DNA of 64,000 nucleotides from Teratosphaeria epicoccoides (lineage: Eukaryota; Ascomycota; Dothideomycetes; Mycosphaerellales; Teratosphaeriaceae). The stretch spans positions 186,001 through 250,000 of the forward strand of contig JADDMT010000036.1 in the NCBI GenBank assembly GCA_021401465.1. Direction: 5' to 3'. Under the pieces are notes generated by a model. The model did no database searches. It saw nothing but the letters and a program-made list of their open reading frames with translations, and was not told where the DNA came from. Made by a program: the position numbers and the translations under genes. Every line of letters starts with the position of its first letter. Within the stretch, counting starts at the first letter, position 1. Positions 50,070 to 62,303 of the stretch are shown in pieces.

Positions 50070-52568
50070 TCATTGATCCAAAGCCACATAATTGGCCGGG
50101 AACAAGCCGCTCTTGCCGCCGTAGTGTCCAAACCACCAGTCTTCGTCTGGGAATTCCTGAAGAATCTGTTAGCACACAGCCATACGAGCATCGGCAGATC
50201 GGTGAGGGGGGGGGGGGAGAGTCACAATCTCAGTAATAGTGGCACCATCTGGGAAACTGAGCTCGTTGTCCTCAGCGGCCTCGTAGTCGTACTGTGCTGT
50301 GGCCGTCTTTCCGCCAGCCGCAGCAGCTGGTGCCAGTTGTGCCGCCGGCTCGTCCTGGACTGGCGGTGGCGGCGGCGCAGCAGCTTCCGCAGATGCACCG
50401 CTCTCCACGAGCTCGACATAATTGCTGGGAAATAGGCCCGTCTCGCCTCGGCTGTTCTTACCCATCCACCAATCCTCATCAACCATATCAATGTTCGTAA
50501 TACGCTCACCCTCATGCAGCTCAAGCTCATTGTCTTCGGCCTTCTCGTAGTCGTACTGTGCGATAGCCTGCTTGCCGCCAGTCTCGGCAGATTTTGGATC
50601 GGCGGCGTGACCAAATGTGACGACGGCCGCGGTTTGTCCAGCGCCACGGGCTGGATCTTCTTCCTCTTCAAGCTCAGGCTCTTGGTGCTCGGAAATGACT
50701 TTCTCGAGCGAGGCTGTAGGTACGGCTCTTGGCGGAAGAGGCTCGGCCTTCTCGATCTCAGGCTCTGGGCCACGAGCGACTGGCATTGCAAGGCGCACTG
50801 GCGAGCCAGAATCCACGGGCTCATCTTCTCTTTCTTCTTCCTCAGGATCGTCCTGCGGATATGGGCGAGGTGGAGGAGGTGGCATGGTTTGACGCTCTTC
50901 TGCGGGTCTCTCTGCATCTTGCGGCCTTTGCGGCAGGCCGGGTATTGACACGCCCCTAGCACCTGCGTTAGGCTTGCTAGCAGTGTCAAGTGCTGGTGGC
51001 TCTGGAGCACCACCTATAGAATCACGAGCAGCTCCCATGGGCACCGCGTCCTTGAAGCGATCTCGAATTGCTCCGACAGCGCCCGCGCTTGGCTCCTGCT
51101 CTTCTTGCACTGTCTCTTCGCCCGTGCGCTGTGTGCTGACCCCACTTCCGCCCGTGCGAGTCGGTATCTGAACGCCCCATTTCTTCCCTCCGTAGCCACT
51201 CTGCCATCCACCACTCTGCTGGCTCTGAAGAGGTGCCGCCCCACCAAGCGAAGGTGTTTGGGTCTCTGCAGCTCCACTAAGGCCACGCGCCCTTCTCTTC
51301 TCCTCCCATTGCTGTGCCGGTGTCTTTCCGCCCGAGTCCGCAAACGTCTTCGCCGCAGTGCCCACAGGCGCGGCTGGGGCAAGTGGCTTGGCCTCAAACC
51401 CGCCAGGTGTCGGTGTCTTTGTGCTAGCAAAGTTGCTGGCTTGCGAGCCAAAGCGGTTTGCGACTTGCGGCTTCGGCATGGAAGTGAGACGGCCACCAGA
51501 CGGTTGCTGAAAAGCGGCCGAGCGGTCTGCAAGCGATTTGGGGCGATCGTCGTCCTCCGCTGGTGGTGGGGCTGGCGCAGGAGTTGGTTGCGAAGCGCCC
51601 TGAGCTTTCCTCCGGATGTCTGCAATGTCCACCTTACCCACCGGCTCGTATGCGCCCTTGACAACGGTCGGTCTATCGTCTTGTATGCTACCTTGCTCTT
51701 GCGCTTGTCTTCTGATAGCTCCGATGTTCACCTTGCCAATTGGCTGATAGCCGCCTTTAACGACATCTGGGTTTCCATTCTCTTCGCGCGGAAAAGGCAG
51801 ATATCTGGACGGTTGATGCTGCGACTGTATTTGGTTGATATCCACTTTAGTGGGTTTATATGCAGACTCGACCTTCTCGAGCTGCGATCGAGTGACTGGC
51901 GGTGCATCTGCACCCCAACCATCATCGTCGGTCGGCCCTGTGGAGGCAGGAGCCTGCCTGGAGCGATGGCTCAGCGGTTGGAAGGCACCCGCACCAAAGC
52001 TCTTGGTTGGCATGATTGGTTTCGATGCGACGGGTGGTGGTGGTCCAGATGGGGCAGAAGATGAGATGGCGCCTCCACCGCTGTACTTCGAGCCTGAGGA
52101 ATCTGCCACTTTCTGTACAATCACCTCCGGCGTCAGGTCGCGGTCAGACCGTGCTGTCACCTGCACATGATACCCATGCAGTATTCTGGACACCGCATTG
52201 AGGTGACTGGTAAAATAGCCCTTGGTTCGTTCGGGAACTCCTTCGCCGCACCAGGCGATGAGTACGTTCTTCGGCAGACCTGTGTTTGGGTCCTTCACCT
52301 TAACAAAGGCGAATTGTATCCTGCCGTCAGAGAATTCCTCAATCAGGTCCAGGAGCTCTCCCTCGCCGGTCGTCTGTACTTTCAAGACGCTCTCTTTGCC
52401 AGAGTCTTGCTGAAAAGCTGACACCAGCGGTGCCTGTACAGTAAACACTGCCCATTGCCCATACGTCTGAGATGCTGTGGTTGGTCCGGATGGGGCTAGG
52501 GCGTTTGCAACCTTCTGATAACTGGCAGTGATGGAAGACCCATTGGCCGAGGTATTGAGTGTGGCCAT
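50070..52568 (-). CDS. ABP1: Actin-binding protein Abp1 (ADF-H plus two SH3 domains)
   Basis: Minus-strand exons 50226-52568 and 50070-50156, with a 69-nt intron (50157-50225), give 809 aa. The N-terminal ADF-H domain (residues 10-145: NTGLPKNVLIAWCGEGVPERTKG is its conserved core) binds F-actin. A long P/A/Q-rich disordered region with acidic blocks follows. Repeated KVDI(A/N)..RRQAQ modules with VVKG(A/G)Y(E/Q)P(I/V)GK units occur at about residues 240-330. Two SH3 domains end the protein: QYDYEKAEDNELELHEGE...WWMG...GLFPSNYVEL, and QYDYEAAEDNELSFPDG..., completed only after splicing by PDEDWWFGHYGGKSGLFPANYVAL. The role is endocytic actin patches. The second SH3 is split by the intron, which contains a run of 12 Gs (plus strand) near its donor end. 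Confidence 0.94.
50206..50217. repeat. 12-base G homopolymer in ABP1 intron
   Basis: Twelve consecutive Gs on the plus strand (Cs in the ABP1 transcript), 8 bp inside the intron donor. Length is prone to error in sequencing and replication. Confidence 0.85.
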
Positions 52569-53359
52569 GGTGTTGAGTGGGAGAGAGTCGCTGGTAGATG
52601 GATGTAAAAGTGGTGCAATTGCGAATGCAAGGTACGCTACCCAACCAGGGTTTTGCCCAGCGATTCAATAATGCAGCTGCCTTGCACAGCCACATGAAGC
52701 TGAAGCGACGCCTGACGATATTTGACGACTCAGCCACCTAAAGACTTCTCCAAAACATGTAGTCCACGACCAAGTCGATCACATCTTTCAACAGCATGTG
52801 TAGGCATTAGGCGGTTCGTTCAAACAGACAATTTCCGAGATTATCAGATCGAAGGGCCCGTCGCTGTTGGTTCTCTGCGGAAGCTCGGCTATACCGGAGG
52901 TAGGAGGTAAATGATGGAGGACCAGTGCCGCCATAAGTCGTGACCGGCCGTGACCTTAAGTTTCCCCATTACATGTTGGCTGAATGTGCGGCGTGCAGCT
53001 GCACCGTTGCACGCCAGCGTTCAGGAGCCTCGCCTTTTGGATTCGCCCTTGACACACGCTGGCCAACTACTCTCACGCCTTCTCCCTACACCGAACTCGC
53101 CATTACTCTGCTGCTGCGCTGCTGTTGAGCTTCAACGCTTGCACATGAAGTGACCACTGACGTTACTGCTAGTGTTTAAGTACCTTCCTTTTCTTGCCTT
53201 GAACTAGCTTCTTGCGCACCCTGCTCAGATATCCCCTTGTGTATCCCTCCGCCTCAAGGTAAAGACCGAGCCTCCGCATGGCCGCGTAGCGAATGTACGA
53301 CGCACAGCACCGACACTGGTGAGGTGATCCAGCGGAAGAGCTTGGAACAGACCAAAGCC
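52569..53359. promoter_or_regulatory. Divergent intergenic region ABP1 / F-box gene
   Basis: About 790 bp with both promoters. The F-box reading frame is open back to 53237, but the part before 53360 has no conserved feature. Confidence 0.4.
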
Positions 53360-56300
53360 ATGGAAGACGACAACCGTAGCGACGCGCCGTCGTCAGGCTC
53401 TGACTTCTACAACGACGCGCCCACGGATGCACCTTCTGCTGAGCCTTCAGCTGCGCCGGCGAGATCAGTAACGTCGCCAGGATTGACGCTGAAGAACGCG
53501 CCAGCTGTTGTTTCCCAGGACGCGCCTCAAATTCATTGCCATGCTGCAATGCTTGGCGCAGATGGCGATGGCGAGTCGTCTGACGAGATGGATCTGTCGG
53601 ACTCTGATGCCAGTCGCTCGCCAACGCCAAAACCAGGACGGGGAGTCCGTACCCTCCCGGACCGCCCACAGCAGCTCCGAGGAGGAACGGAAAGCCCAGG
53701 TCATGCCGGAGCCAAGCGCAAGCTTAGTGAGGATCCACTCGACGCACTGGAGCAGAGCTTGGCGGACAACAGCAAGAAGCCCAGGTTGTTGCAGCCGCCT
53801 AGTTCGGACCTTCCTCCAAAATGCTCCTTTGCAGGGCGATTGCCCGTGCAGCTGTGGCAGCAGGTGTTCTTGCGGCTCTCTCCCGCTATGCTTTCGCGAT
53901 GCTTACGTGTATCCAAGACGTTCAACAGATACTTGATCAACACACGGGCCGAGCCCATGGCTACAAAGAAGGACAGCAAGAAGATACGCGTCCTCGACAG
54001 CGACACCATTTGGGCGGAAGCCCGGAAGGCCTACTTTCCCAACATGCCGCGACCACTGATGCACTGTACCGAACTGAAGATGCTGCAACTAATGGGCGGC
54101 AAGACTTGCCAGTTTTGCGATCGCGCGCTGGTGTCCGCGCCGGCTACCACACCTTTCAATGCCGGGCCAGGTCCTGATGCTGTGCGTGTCATCTGGCCAT
54201 TCGGTATTCGGACTTGCGGTGGTTGCTGGGAACAGCGCTCGATCAAGGTAGGCTTTCCCATTCTTTTGGTGCTCACTTCTGCTGATCTTGTGCAGGACAC
54301 CGAGCTTATGGTTTCGAGCGCGAATACACTGCGGTTCGGTCTACCGCACGCCTTCCGCACGTTGGACCTGCATTTCGTGCCCGAAATCCAGCGCCAGCTG
54401 CCAGGTGGGATTCCTCAGCATTTCCATGTTGCCAAAGTCTACTATCAACGGGACGTCGACGACATCAAAGCTGAGTTTGAGGAAGTCAAAGGCTTTGGAG
54501 AAGGCGCCGCCGACGAGTGGCGTAAAGGTCTGAACACCAAAGGCAAGGAGAGGATGGCCGACGCAGCACGATGGGAAAAGTGGGAGAGTCAGATGCGCTT
54601 CGGCATCGACCTCGCACGCGTTCTCAGGGAGTATGACCTTCCTTCTTTCCCGCGTCATGTGGAAGCGATGAAGAGTAAGCCCGCTGGTGTAAGCCCAACT
54701 ACGCACAATCCGCCCTTGACGGCGAACGGTAAGCACAAATTCTTCGTTCAAGTATCTACTTGCTCTTCTTTCAATTACATCGATCTTGTTCGTATATTGG
54801 AGCAGGGGCTCGTTTGTGGCACATGCAGGCCAAGACACAGCCGGCCCGATGGTTCAACTGAACACTGCCTGACATTCCTCTAGGTCCGCACGCACTGCCA
54901 CCGCCCGTCTATGCTTTCCCGCCAGATTTCATACCAACCTCTGGAACATCCACTGCGCAATCTCATTCGGCTTTTCGACCGCTGCGAAACGCGCATGATA
55001 TTGAAGAGGCGCGTGCGGCTAGAAAAGCTGAGATCGAGCGCCGATGCCTTGAGCTTGAACCGCCCTTGGAGCCGAAAGTTCTTCCGTTCATGGAGTCTTT
55101 CAATGCCGCCATGCAGATCACAACACCCATGAATGACTCACATTGGGAGATGCTGAAGCCGCGTCTGCTATTGCAGCGCGAGGCAGCGGAGCTGAGGGAA
55201 CACCAGAAAGCCGAGCAGCTCGCTGCGCTCCAGGCTGCTATTCCCTCCGCAGATGACAGCTTCTTGAAACCGGCCAAGGAAGTGTATGATCAAAAATACG
55301 AAGATGCACAAGAACCGTTACGCAGGCGCCTTGGCGAATATGCGGAAGAGTACATCTATAGCCATTGGCACAATGGACAAGGTCTGGAGCGAGATGGCGC
55401 ACCCCTTCTTGCGATAGAAACAATTCAATACGTCCGAAAGCGGTATTGGCAAGACAAACAGGCTGGGACACTTCCAGTGCATGATCAGGCTGCCAGGGAG
55501 AGCTCGAAGCAAGGATCGCCAGCTCCTGTCCCGTTCTTGTCGTTGGACAACATGAAGTGGGTATATGACAACAAGATCAGGACTCTCACGGATGCACACC
55601 GTCGAGAGCTATTTATCTGCGCTGGATGCGCTGGGTGCAACGAAGACCGCAAGCCAAAGTTGTTCGCATTCGAAGGCCTGATCCAACACTACGGCGCCAA
55701 GCACACTACGGCCTTCAGCAAGGGTAACATCGTCGTGCATTGGCAGACTGCAGTGTGGCCAGACGACCCACCATTTCACACGAACCCTTCGCAGTGGATC
55801 AAACCAGATCGGAAGGTGGCTGAATACAAGTCGCACGCCCGTTCGCGCAACACTCCCCTGCAGCGGACAGCGCGTGATGGCGCGTACGTGCCTCCGAGTC
55901 CAAACGTCTTACTGTCAGACAATCCTTTGTTCTCCGGTGGTGCGCAGCGATCTCCCACAGGCAGTAGCCATTTCCCCGGTCCACCTCATGGAGTTCCACC
56001 AATGCCATGGAACCCGCATCAAAACAATCCACTTGCAGCGCAATCTGCTCAGCAGCCGGCGCACATGAGCTACCCTGCGCGACTTCACAAATTTGCCTCT
56101 GATGCGCGAGAGATATGGGATATCTTGGAGTCAACACCGGCTATGCCAGAGTGTATTCGCATGCGAACTGTTCTGCATCATGTCATCGTCCGCTTCCTGG
56201 AGCGCTTTAAGCAAAAGCCCAGCCTGGACTTGTTGACAGACGCTCTGGCTACTAATGAGTCTATGCGTCCGCTCAAGAACGCCAATGGCTTGGCATGCAA

Positions 56301-57741
56301 GATATGCGTTGCTGCTCAAGATGATGGATCCGCTGACTACCAGTCATATTATGCTCGCATCCGCAATGTGAAATTGTACAATGCTTCGTCTCTGGTCACC
56401 CACTTCAAGCTTGCGCATCAGCAAGGCGCGATGAGCCACATTGATTGGACTAAACACATGATTGAGCCGCCGGAAACTCAATTGGTCAGCGAGCTGGTAC
56501 GCACACCAGGCATGGACGATGAGAAACTTGCACTTGTCGCCCAAGCCTTTCCAACGGCATTCCCGCTGCCTTTGCCAAAGATCGGCATGGTAAAAGAAGA
56601 AGTGACGGATATTGGATCCGACAGTGGTCTCTACGGTAGGCTCTTTGATCGGCTCAACAATGGTCCGCAGAAGCCAGGTAAGAAGAGGCGTCACCAGACG
56701 AACGGCATCGGTCGGCGTGACGCATCAGACCATGCTTTCCCAGAGCCTACTGAGGACGAGTACGACCCAAGACGGCCGATGTACACCCAGGAGCAGAGTG
56801 CAGATCCCGCGCGGTTCGACACCGACCTTTTACGAAAGCCATCTCCGCCTGCGGGACTTACGTCGGAGACTCTTGCTGCATTAGATAGCCTCGATTCTGC
56901 GAATGTACGGCAGCAAGGCGCTGTTCCAGACGACAATGACCGCAGCCCCTCGGTGGGGCGCGCAGAGCCTGCCGCAAACGGAGCCGCAAATTGCGACGCT
57001 ACATCTGACAAGACCCCGGACATCTCGGCGATCTTAGCAACTCTGACTGGGAAATTGTCGGCTCAGACTGCCACTCCCCCGGCGACTGTTGACAACCGGG
57101 CTGGGAGCGCTCCGCGGTTTCCTCCAGCCCAAGCTCTCCATGCTGCGCCGTCGTCGTCGGCTATATATTCGTCATGCAGCAGACGCTACAGCGGGCGTCA
57201 AGACGTCAGCTACTGTGCTACGACGGTGCCTTCGCCACGACTTGATCAGACTGATTTCAAAGCAGCTTTGGCACGCAACAGCATACACTTCGAACAGAAC
57301 CAACAGTTGCGGGCTCCTACCCAGGCACCGTACTCTACTGCGTCTCGGACACCTCGGTCGCCACCGCGATACCATTACGTCGACGAAGGTAGCCAGCAAC
57401 ATTACCCACAGCCTCTTCAACCGGCATATAATCCTCCAGCTGTTCAGTACATCCCGATGCAGCCAGAGCATGGTCAACAGGCGCCTGTACAGTATCACCA
57501 CGAGCATCGATCCGCTCCCAAGCCGATATACGTAGATGAGTACGGCCGGCCGGTTGAGCTCATTCCGATTGATTCGGGCCCGGCACCGATACAGTACGCA
57601 CCGCATCCTTACGATCAACAGCAATATCACTATGCGCAACAGCAGCAGCCGGCATACCCTTCGCAGCAGCCGCCGGTATATCAGCATGCATATGGACTGC
57701 CGATGTATTATGGACAAGCGCCGCAGCCTCGATTCGATTAA
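53360..57741 (+). CDS. Large F-box protein with cysteine-rich zinc-binding regions
   Basis: Exons are 53360-54247, 54296-54728 and 54884-57741 with introns of 48 and 155 nt, giving 1392 aa. Residues 1-145 are acidic and disordered. The F-box follows at about 150-195 (FAGRLPVQLWQQVFLRLSP, LSRCLRVSKTFNRYL), which would link to Skp1 in an SCF ubiquitin ligase. A CxxC/CxxC pair (KTCQFCDRAL, RTCGGCWEQ) near 247-290 suggests a zinc site. Further on, FICAGCAGCNEDRKPKLFAF with HYGAKH (about 680-715) and LACKICVAAQ with HFKLAHQ (about 910-955) look like C2H2-like fingers. The C-terminal 300 residues are Q/P/Y-rich (HPYDQQQYHYAQQQQPAYPS). The 155-nt intron joins two long frames as TANG-PHALPPP; it could hide a second small exon. 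The substrate is unknown. Confidence 0.8.
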
Positions 57742-58470
57742 ATCCAAGGTTCGGATTAATCAACGCAGCCTGCATGGTTGGGAGATAAAACATTGAGTGT
57801 ATGGGAATTGTATTTGGATGCGTAAGAGTGTTGGAATGCGATTGACCCCTTTGTAGATAGTCCATGCTCGAAAGAAGTGACGAAGAACAGCTACTTGCGC
57901 TGTCAATAGTTTGGAGAAGGCTGCTGTCTGCAGCATAACTTGAACCAGTAAGAGTGTGGGACCGGATCTTACTTCGGTACAGGCATCCCTCGAATTTTAT
58001 GTCTCCCGACCTGACTTCCGTGTCCTTTCAGCGAAAAACAACCGAGTTTCGAGCCATGGCAAGCATCTCGGCAGCGACCTATGCACCACGCGACGCCCGC
58101 GAAGTGCGGGGCAAGCTGGAGTATGATTACACTTTCTAGCAATTCCGTGGAGGGGGTAGGATCATATGCTATGTGCAATCGACCACGTAATCCAGGCTGG
58201 ACCCGTTGGAGTAACTTCTGGGCGATTTTCAATAGCCGCTATTCAGACCGATGGGGATAGCGAAGTTGATTGAGCATCCGCATTGCGGCTGGACGTTACC
58301 TATGTATGACACATGTGAGCATCCACCGCCGCCTGATCGGCGTAAGTACAAACAAAGTCTGAGTGCAGTCGCACTAAAGGGGAGCCTGCTATTACTCTGA
58401 TTCGCGTTATAGATGTAGGCTTGACCGCTCTCGCTGCCTGTAAGCTGGACTGAACACTATAGCAGCTGCA
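57742..58470. other. Intergenic, promoter of CYP53 gene
   Basis: About 730 bp with no supported gene or element. Confidence 0.4.
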
Positions 58471-60139
58471 ATGTTCCTCGACTTCCTCTTCACGCCGTGG
58501 CTTCTTCTGGCTGTGCCGATCATCTACTACCTGGCACCATACCTTCGCAATGCTCAGATCCAGGACATACCGGGACCGTTCCTTGCCAAATTCTCCTACT
58601 TGTGGTACCTGTACGAATGCAGGCTATGCAGGAGGTTCCTGACAGTCCATAAGCTGCATGAGAAGTACGGCAAACTGGTCAGGGTTTCTCCAAACCAAAT
58701 ATCCATTGCAGATCCAGACGCCATTCCGATCGTCTATGGCCATGGTACTGGCTTCCTGAAGTCGTCAGTTGGGACCTGAAACTCTTGTGCTATCTCCGCT
58801 GACACTGTCATAGTGACTACTACGATGCTTTCGTCTCTATCCAGCGCGGACTCTTCAACACCCGAGATCGAGCGGAGCACACGCGCAAACGCAAGACTGT
58901 GTCGCATACCTTCAGCGCGAAGAGTATCGGCCAGTTTGAGCAGTACATCCACCACAACCTTGAGGTGCTGGCACGACAATGGGATCAGAGGAGCAAGCAG
59001 GCAAAAAGTGGATACTACCGGTTCGATGCGCTGCATTGGTTCAACTATGTCGCGTTCGACATCATTGGGGATCTGGCGTTTGGTCAGCCGTTTGGCATGC
59101 TGGAGAAGGGAGCGGATATCGCTGAAGTTCGATTGACACCTGATGCCCCGCCAACTGCTGCTCCAGCAATCCAGGTACTCAATCGCCGCGGCGAGGTATC
59201 TAATGCTATTGGCATTGTGCCCTGGATAAAGCCATATGCGAAGTATCTTCCGGATCCGTTCTTCTACAAGGGCGTTGAGGCGGTGCAGAATTTGGCTGGT
59301 ATCGCTATTGCTCGGGTCAATGAGAGATTGTCCGCTGCTGAGAGGGGCGAGATCACGCGTGTTGACCTGTTGGCTCGTCTTATGGAGGGCAAAGATGAGA
59401 GTGGCGAGAAGCTCGGCCGGGCAGAGCTTACGGCTGAGGCTTTGACGCAACTCATTGCAGGGTCGGACACCACATCAAACACATCCTGTGCTTTGCTATA
59501 CCACTGTCTGATGCATCCGAATGTCGTACAGAAGCTCCAAGCAGAGCTTGATGAGGCATTGCCGACGGACGATGTACCACAATTCGAGCAAGTCAAGGAT
59601 CTGAAGTACCTGGACATGGTCATTCAAGAGACTCTTCGAATTCACAGCACGTCTAGCCAGGGTCTACCGCGGCTTGTCCCGCCCGGCCCTGGTGTTGATC
59701 TGGCCGGACATCACTTTCCTCAGGGTGTTGTCTTGAGTGTGCCGGCGTACACTATGCACCATAGCAAAGAGATCTGGGGACCTAATGCCGATGAGTTCAG
59801 GCCCGAAAGGTGGGAGAAGCTGACGGAGAGGTAAGATTTGAAAGAGGATTTCGCGATGGACGTCCACTGACTCTTGTGCAGGCAGAAGCTGGCTTTCATA
59901 CCATTTTCGTACGGTCCTCGGTCCTGGTAAGCCCTCCTTTATGTTCAGCAGCAGTGTGATATCCACTAACATCTTGAAGCGTTGGGCGCAACGTTGCAGA
60001 GATGGAACTAGCACTTATCGTTGCGACTGTGTTCCGGCGCTATGAATTCGAGCTCCACCAGAACTATTTGGAGACCAGGGAGGGCTTCTTGCGAAAGCCA
60101 TTGGGCCTGGAAGTTGGCATGCGTAGGCGTCAGAAGTAA
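58471..60139 (+). CDS. Cytochrome P450, CYP53 family (benzoate 4-hydroxylase-like)
   Basis: Four exons (58471-58763, 58814-59830, 59882-59926, 59980-60139) give 504 aa. Introns are 50, 51 and 53 nt; exon 3 is only 45 nt. An N-terminal membrane anchor (FLFTPWLLLAVPIIYYL) is followed by IPGPFLAKFSYLWYLYECR, the C-helix HTRKRKTVSHTFSAKSI, and I-helix LIAGSDTTSNTSCAL. The ExxR is in ETLRIHS, the PERW motif is DEFRPERWE, and the heme loop FSYGPRSCVGRNVAEMELAL is assembled from exons 3 and 4, with Cys452 as ligand. The text around the heme and the VLSVPAYTMHHSKEIWGP block are those of CYP53, which para-hydroxylates benzoate in fungi as an ER enzyme. The exon 1 donor (GTCAGT) is a weak match to consensus. 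Confidence 0.9.
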
Positions 60140-60496
60140 TGAAGATGTAGATAGATCCAATCGACTTCCTCAATTTCGGTGATGCCCAATAATCTATCTC
60201 TGCCACTGCCTGCGCCTTTGACCAGCTGGCCCCGTCATTCCTGACTTCACACAGGCATCGTCTGTGCATAACTTGAGGCTCCGCGGACCAATACGCACGT
60301 AAAAGCGCGAGAAGCTCGTTTCGTTGCCAGCATTAGAGCCCGAGTTGCAGCCGAAGAGCTCTCCCATGTCGAGAGCGGGTCAATATTGTGAGGGGAACAA
60401 GTAGGAAGCATAAATCTGGATGTAGTATTGTCATCCAATCTTCACATGCACAGGACACTATTCCCACCAGAATCGAAATCCGCGAAATTTGTCAAC
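60140..60496. other. Intergenic P450 / reductase
   Basis: About 360 bp. 3' UTR of the P450 gene and promoter of the reductase. Nothing else seen. Confidence 0.4.
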
Positions 60497-61611
60497 ATGG
60501 TCCAGACGAAGCAGTGGCTCCTCAACAAGAAGCCAACCGACCACACGCAGCTGGAAGGCGCGGATGCAACCTTCAAGCTCGCCACAACTGAGCTTCCAGA
60601 GCCTAAAGACAACGAAGTCTTAGTGAAGGCAATCTACTTCTCCAACGATCCGGCGCAGCGGACATGGATCTCGGCTACAGCTGATCCTGACCGCCTGTAT
60701 TTCCCACCGCCAAAGGAAGGCACGCCGATGTCCGCATTCTCTCTGTGCCAAATCGTCGAGTCGAAGTCTGCAAAGTGGAAGAAGGACGACTGGGTCGGTG
60801 CCTTCACAGGCTGGTCGGAATATGCTGTCTTGCCTGCGGGACAGGTGCAGCCGGCGCCTGAGTTACCAAATGGTCTGCCTAGGACGCTGTACTTGGGCTT
60901 ACTTGGGTTTCCAGGACTGACTGCTTACTTCGGCTTGACTGAGGTTGCTCAGGTCACCAGGGATGACATTGTTGTGATCTCTGGTGCTGCGGGTGCCACG
61001 GGGAACGTTGCGGTGCAAGTTTGCAAGAACATTGTTGGGTGTAAGAAGGTCATTGGCATTGCTGGGAGTGATCAAAAGTGCCGGTGGGTCGAGTCTCTTG
61101 GGGCAGACCTTTGCCTCAACTACAAGAGCCCGAGCTTCAAGGAAGGTCTGGTGAAAGCTACGCCCGGTCCTGATGGGTTTGCTGATGTGTACTATGTGAG
61201 TTCGACGCATGGTTCCGACCTGCTAACCTCCAGCTAATTTAGACACAGGATAACGTTGGCGGCGAGATTCTCGATTTCATGTTCACGCGTATGGCTCGCA
61301 ACGGTAGGATCGCCGCCTGCGGCGCCATCTCCGAGTACAACAATTCGCCCGAACGGACGACAGGCCTCAAGAACTGGTTTGAAGTTATCAGCATGAGGAT
61401 TCAGATCAAGGGCTTCATTGTCTCGGATTACCTCCACAGGACCGATGAGGCGGTGGAAGTGTTCAGGAAGGCTTTGGAGGAAGGCAAATTAAAGGTGGAC
61501 AAGAGCGAGCACATTGTCCAGTCTAGCTTCGAAGACGTGCCGAAGACTTGGTTGCAGTTGTTCTCGGGAGCGAACACTGGCAAGCTCGTCACTGCTTTGG
61601 TGGAGCCATAG
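60497..61611 (+). CDS. Medium-chain NADP-dependent alkenal/prostaglandin-type reductase
   Basis: Exons are 60497-61195 and 61249-61611 with a 53-nt intron, giving 353 aa. The start MVQTKQWLLNKKP is the usual N terminus. SNDPAQRTWIS and the LGLLGFPGLTAYFGLTEV block mark the PTGR/leukotriene B4 dehydrogenase subgroup of zinc-independent MDR proteins. The cofactor loop is VISGAAGATGNVAVQVCK, followed by GIAGSDQKC and the continuation DNVGGEILDFM after splicing. No zinc ligands are present, as expected. It probably reduces alpha,beta-unsaturated aldehydes or ketones with NADPH. Two acceptors six bases apart (61242, 61248) are both in frame and would differ by the dipeptide TQ. It lies next to the P450 on the same strand, which may or may not be functional. 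Confidence 0.9.
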
Positions 61612-62303
61612 CTACACACCGACGATCGTCGAGGAACCTGCACGTTTATGCAATTCATCATACGCGCCTCTTGTACCAAGACATGCAAGTTCAACTCTAG
61701 GATAGTTTGCATCAGAGTAACGGTGGCGCTATCCCCCTGGCTAATGCAGGTACAATATCAGTCTCGGGGCAGTTGATATGCCCGGCGTCTTGGTCCCATG
61801 GGTACACATTCTCTAGTCAACCAAAGTGGACATGTTGCATGATATCCGTGCTCGAAAATCTGGAGGAATTAAGAAGCGCCAGTTCACAACTGTGATTATG
61901 GCAACCTGGTGACCGTCACCAGACAGCACATTCGACAGCCTTGCCAAGCAGAGCAGCAGAAGGCAATGTCGGTATCAGAAGCACATTGAGTTGGAGGAGC
62001 GCATGAAATAATACCCCCCGCTCCCGGTGCACAAGCCTGGAAGAACGAAACCTAAAGTTCCTAGCTCGAGACAGAGTTTCGCGATGTTTACGTGGGGGCT
62101 TGAGCGCGACTTCCCACATGGCATGACTGCAGGGGTCTTCGAGATTTTAATTGCTCTTTCTTGACTCTTCCTGTTTACATCACAACAACAAACGTAAGAC
62201 GCCCGGAGCACATACATCGGGTCGCCCTGCAACATATCCCACGAGTAGCCAGCGCGGGTGGCGCCGAATGCACAACGAAAGCAGCGCCGTACATTGCAGC
62301 GAC
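61612..62303. other. Intergenic, promoter of NTF2-like protein gene
   Basis: About 690 bp. The downstream gene frame is open back to 62151 but that part has no recognisable protein sequence. Nothing else seen. Confidence 0.4.

Noticed and set aside
50514..52064. Long plus-strand open frames opposite ABP1
   Set aside because: They are antisense shadows of a low-complexity coding sequence; the ADF-H and SH3 domains are on the minus strand.
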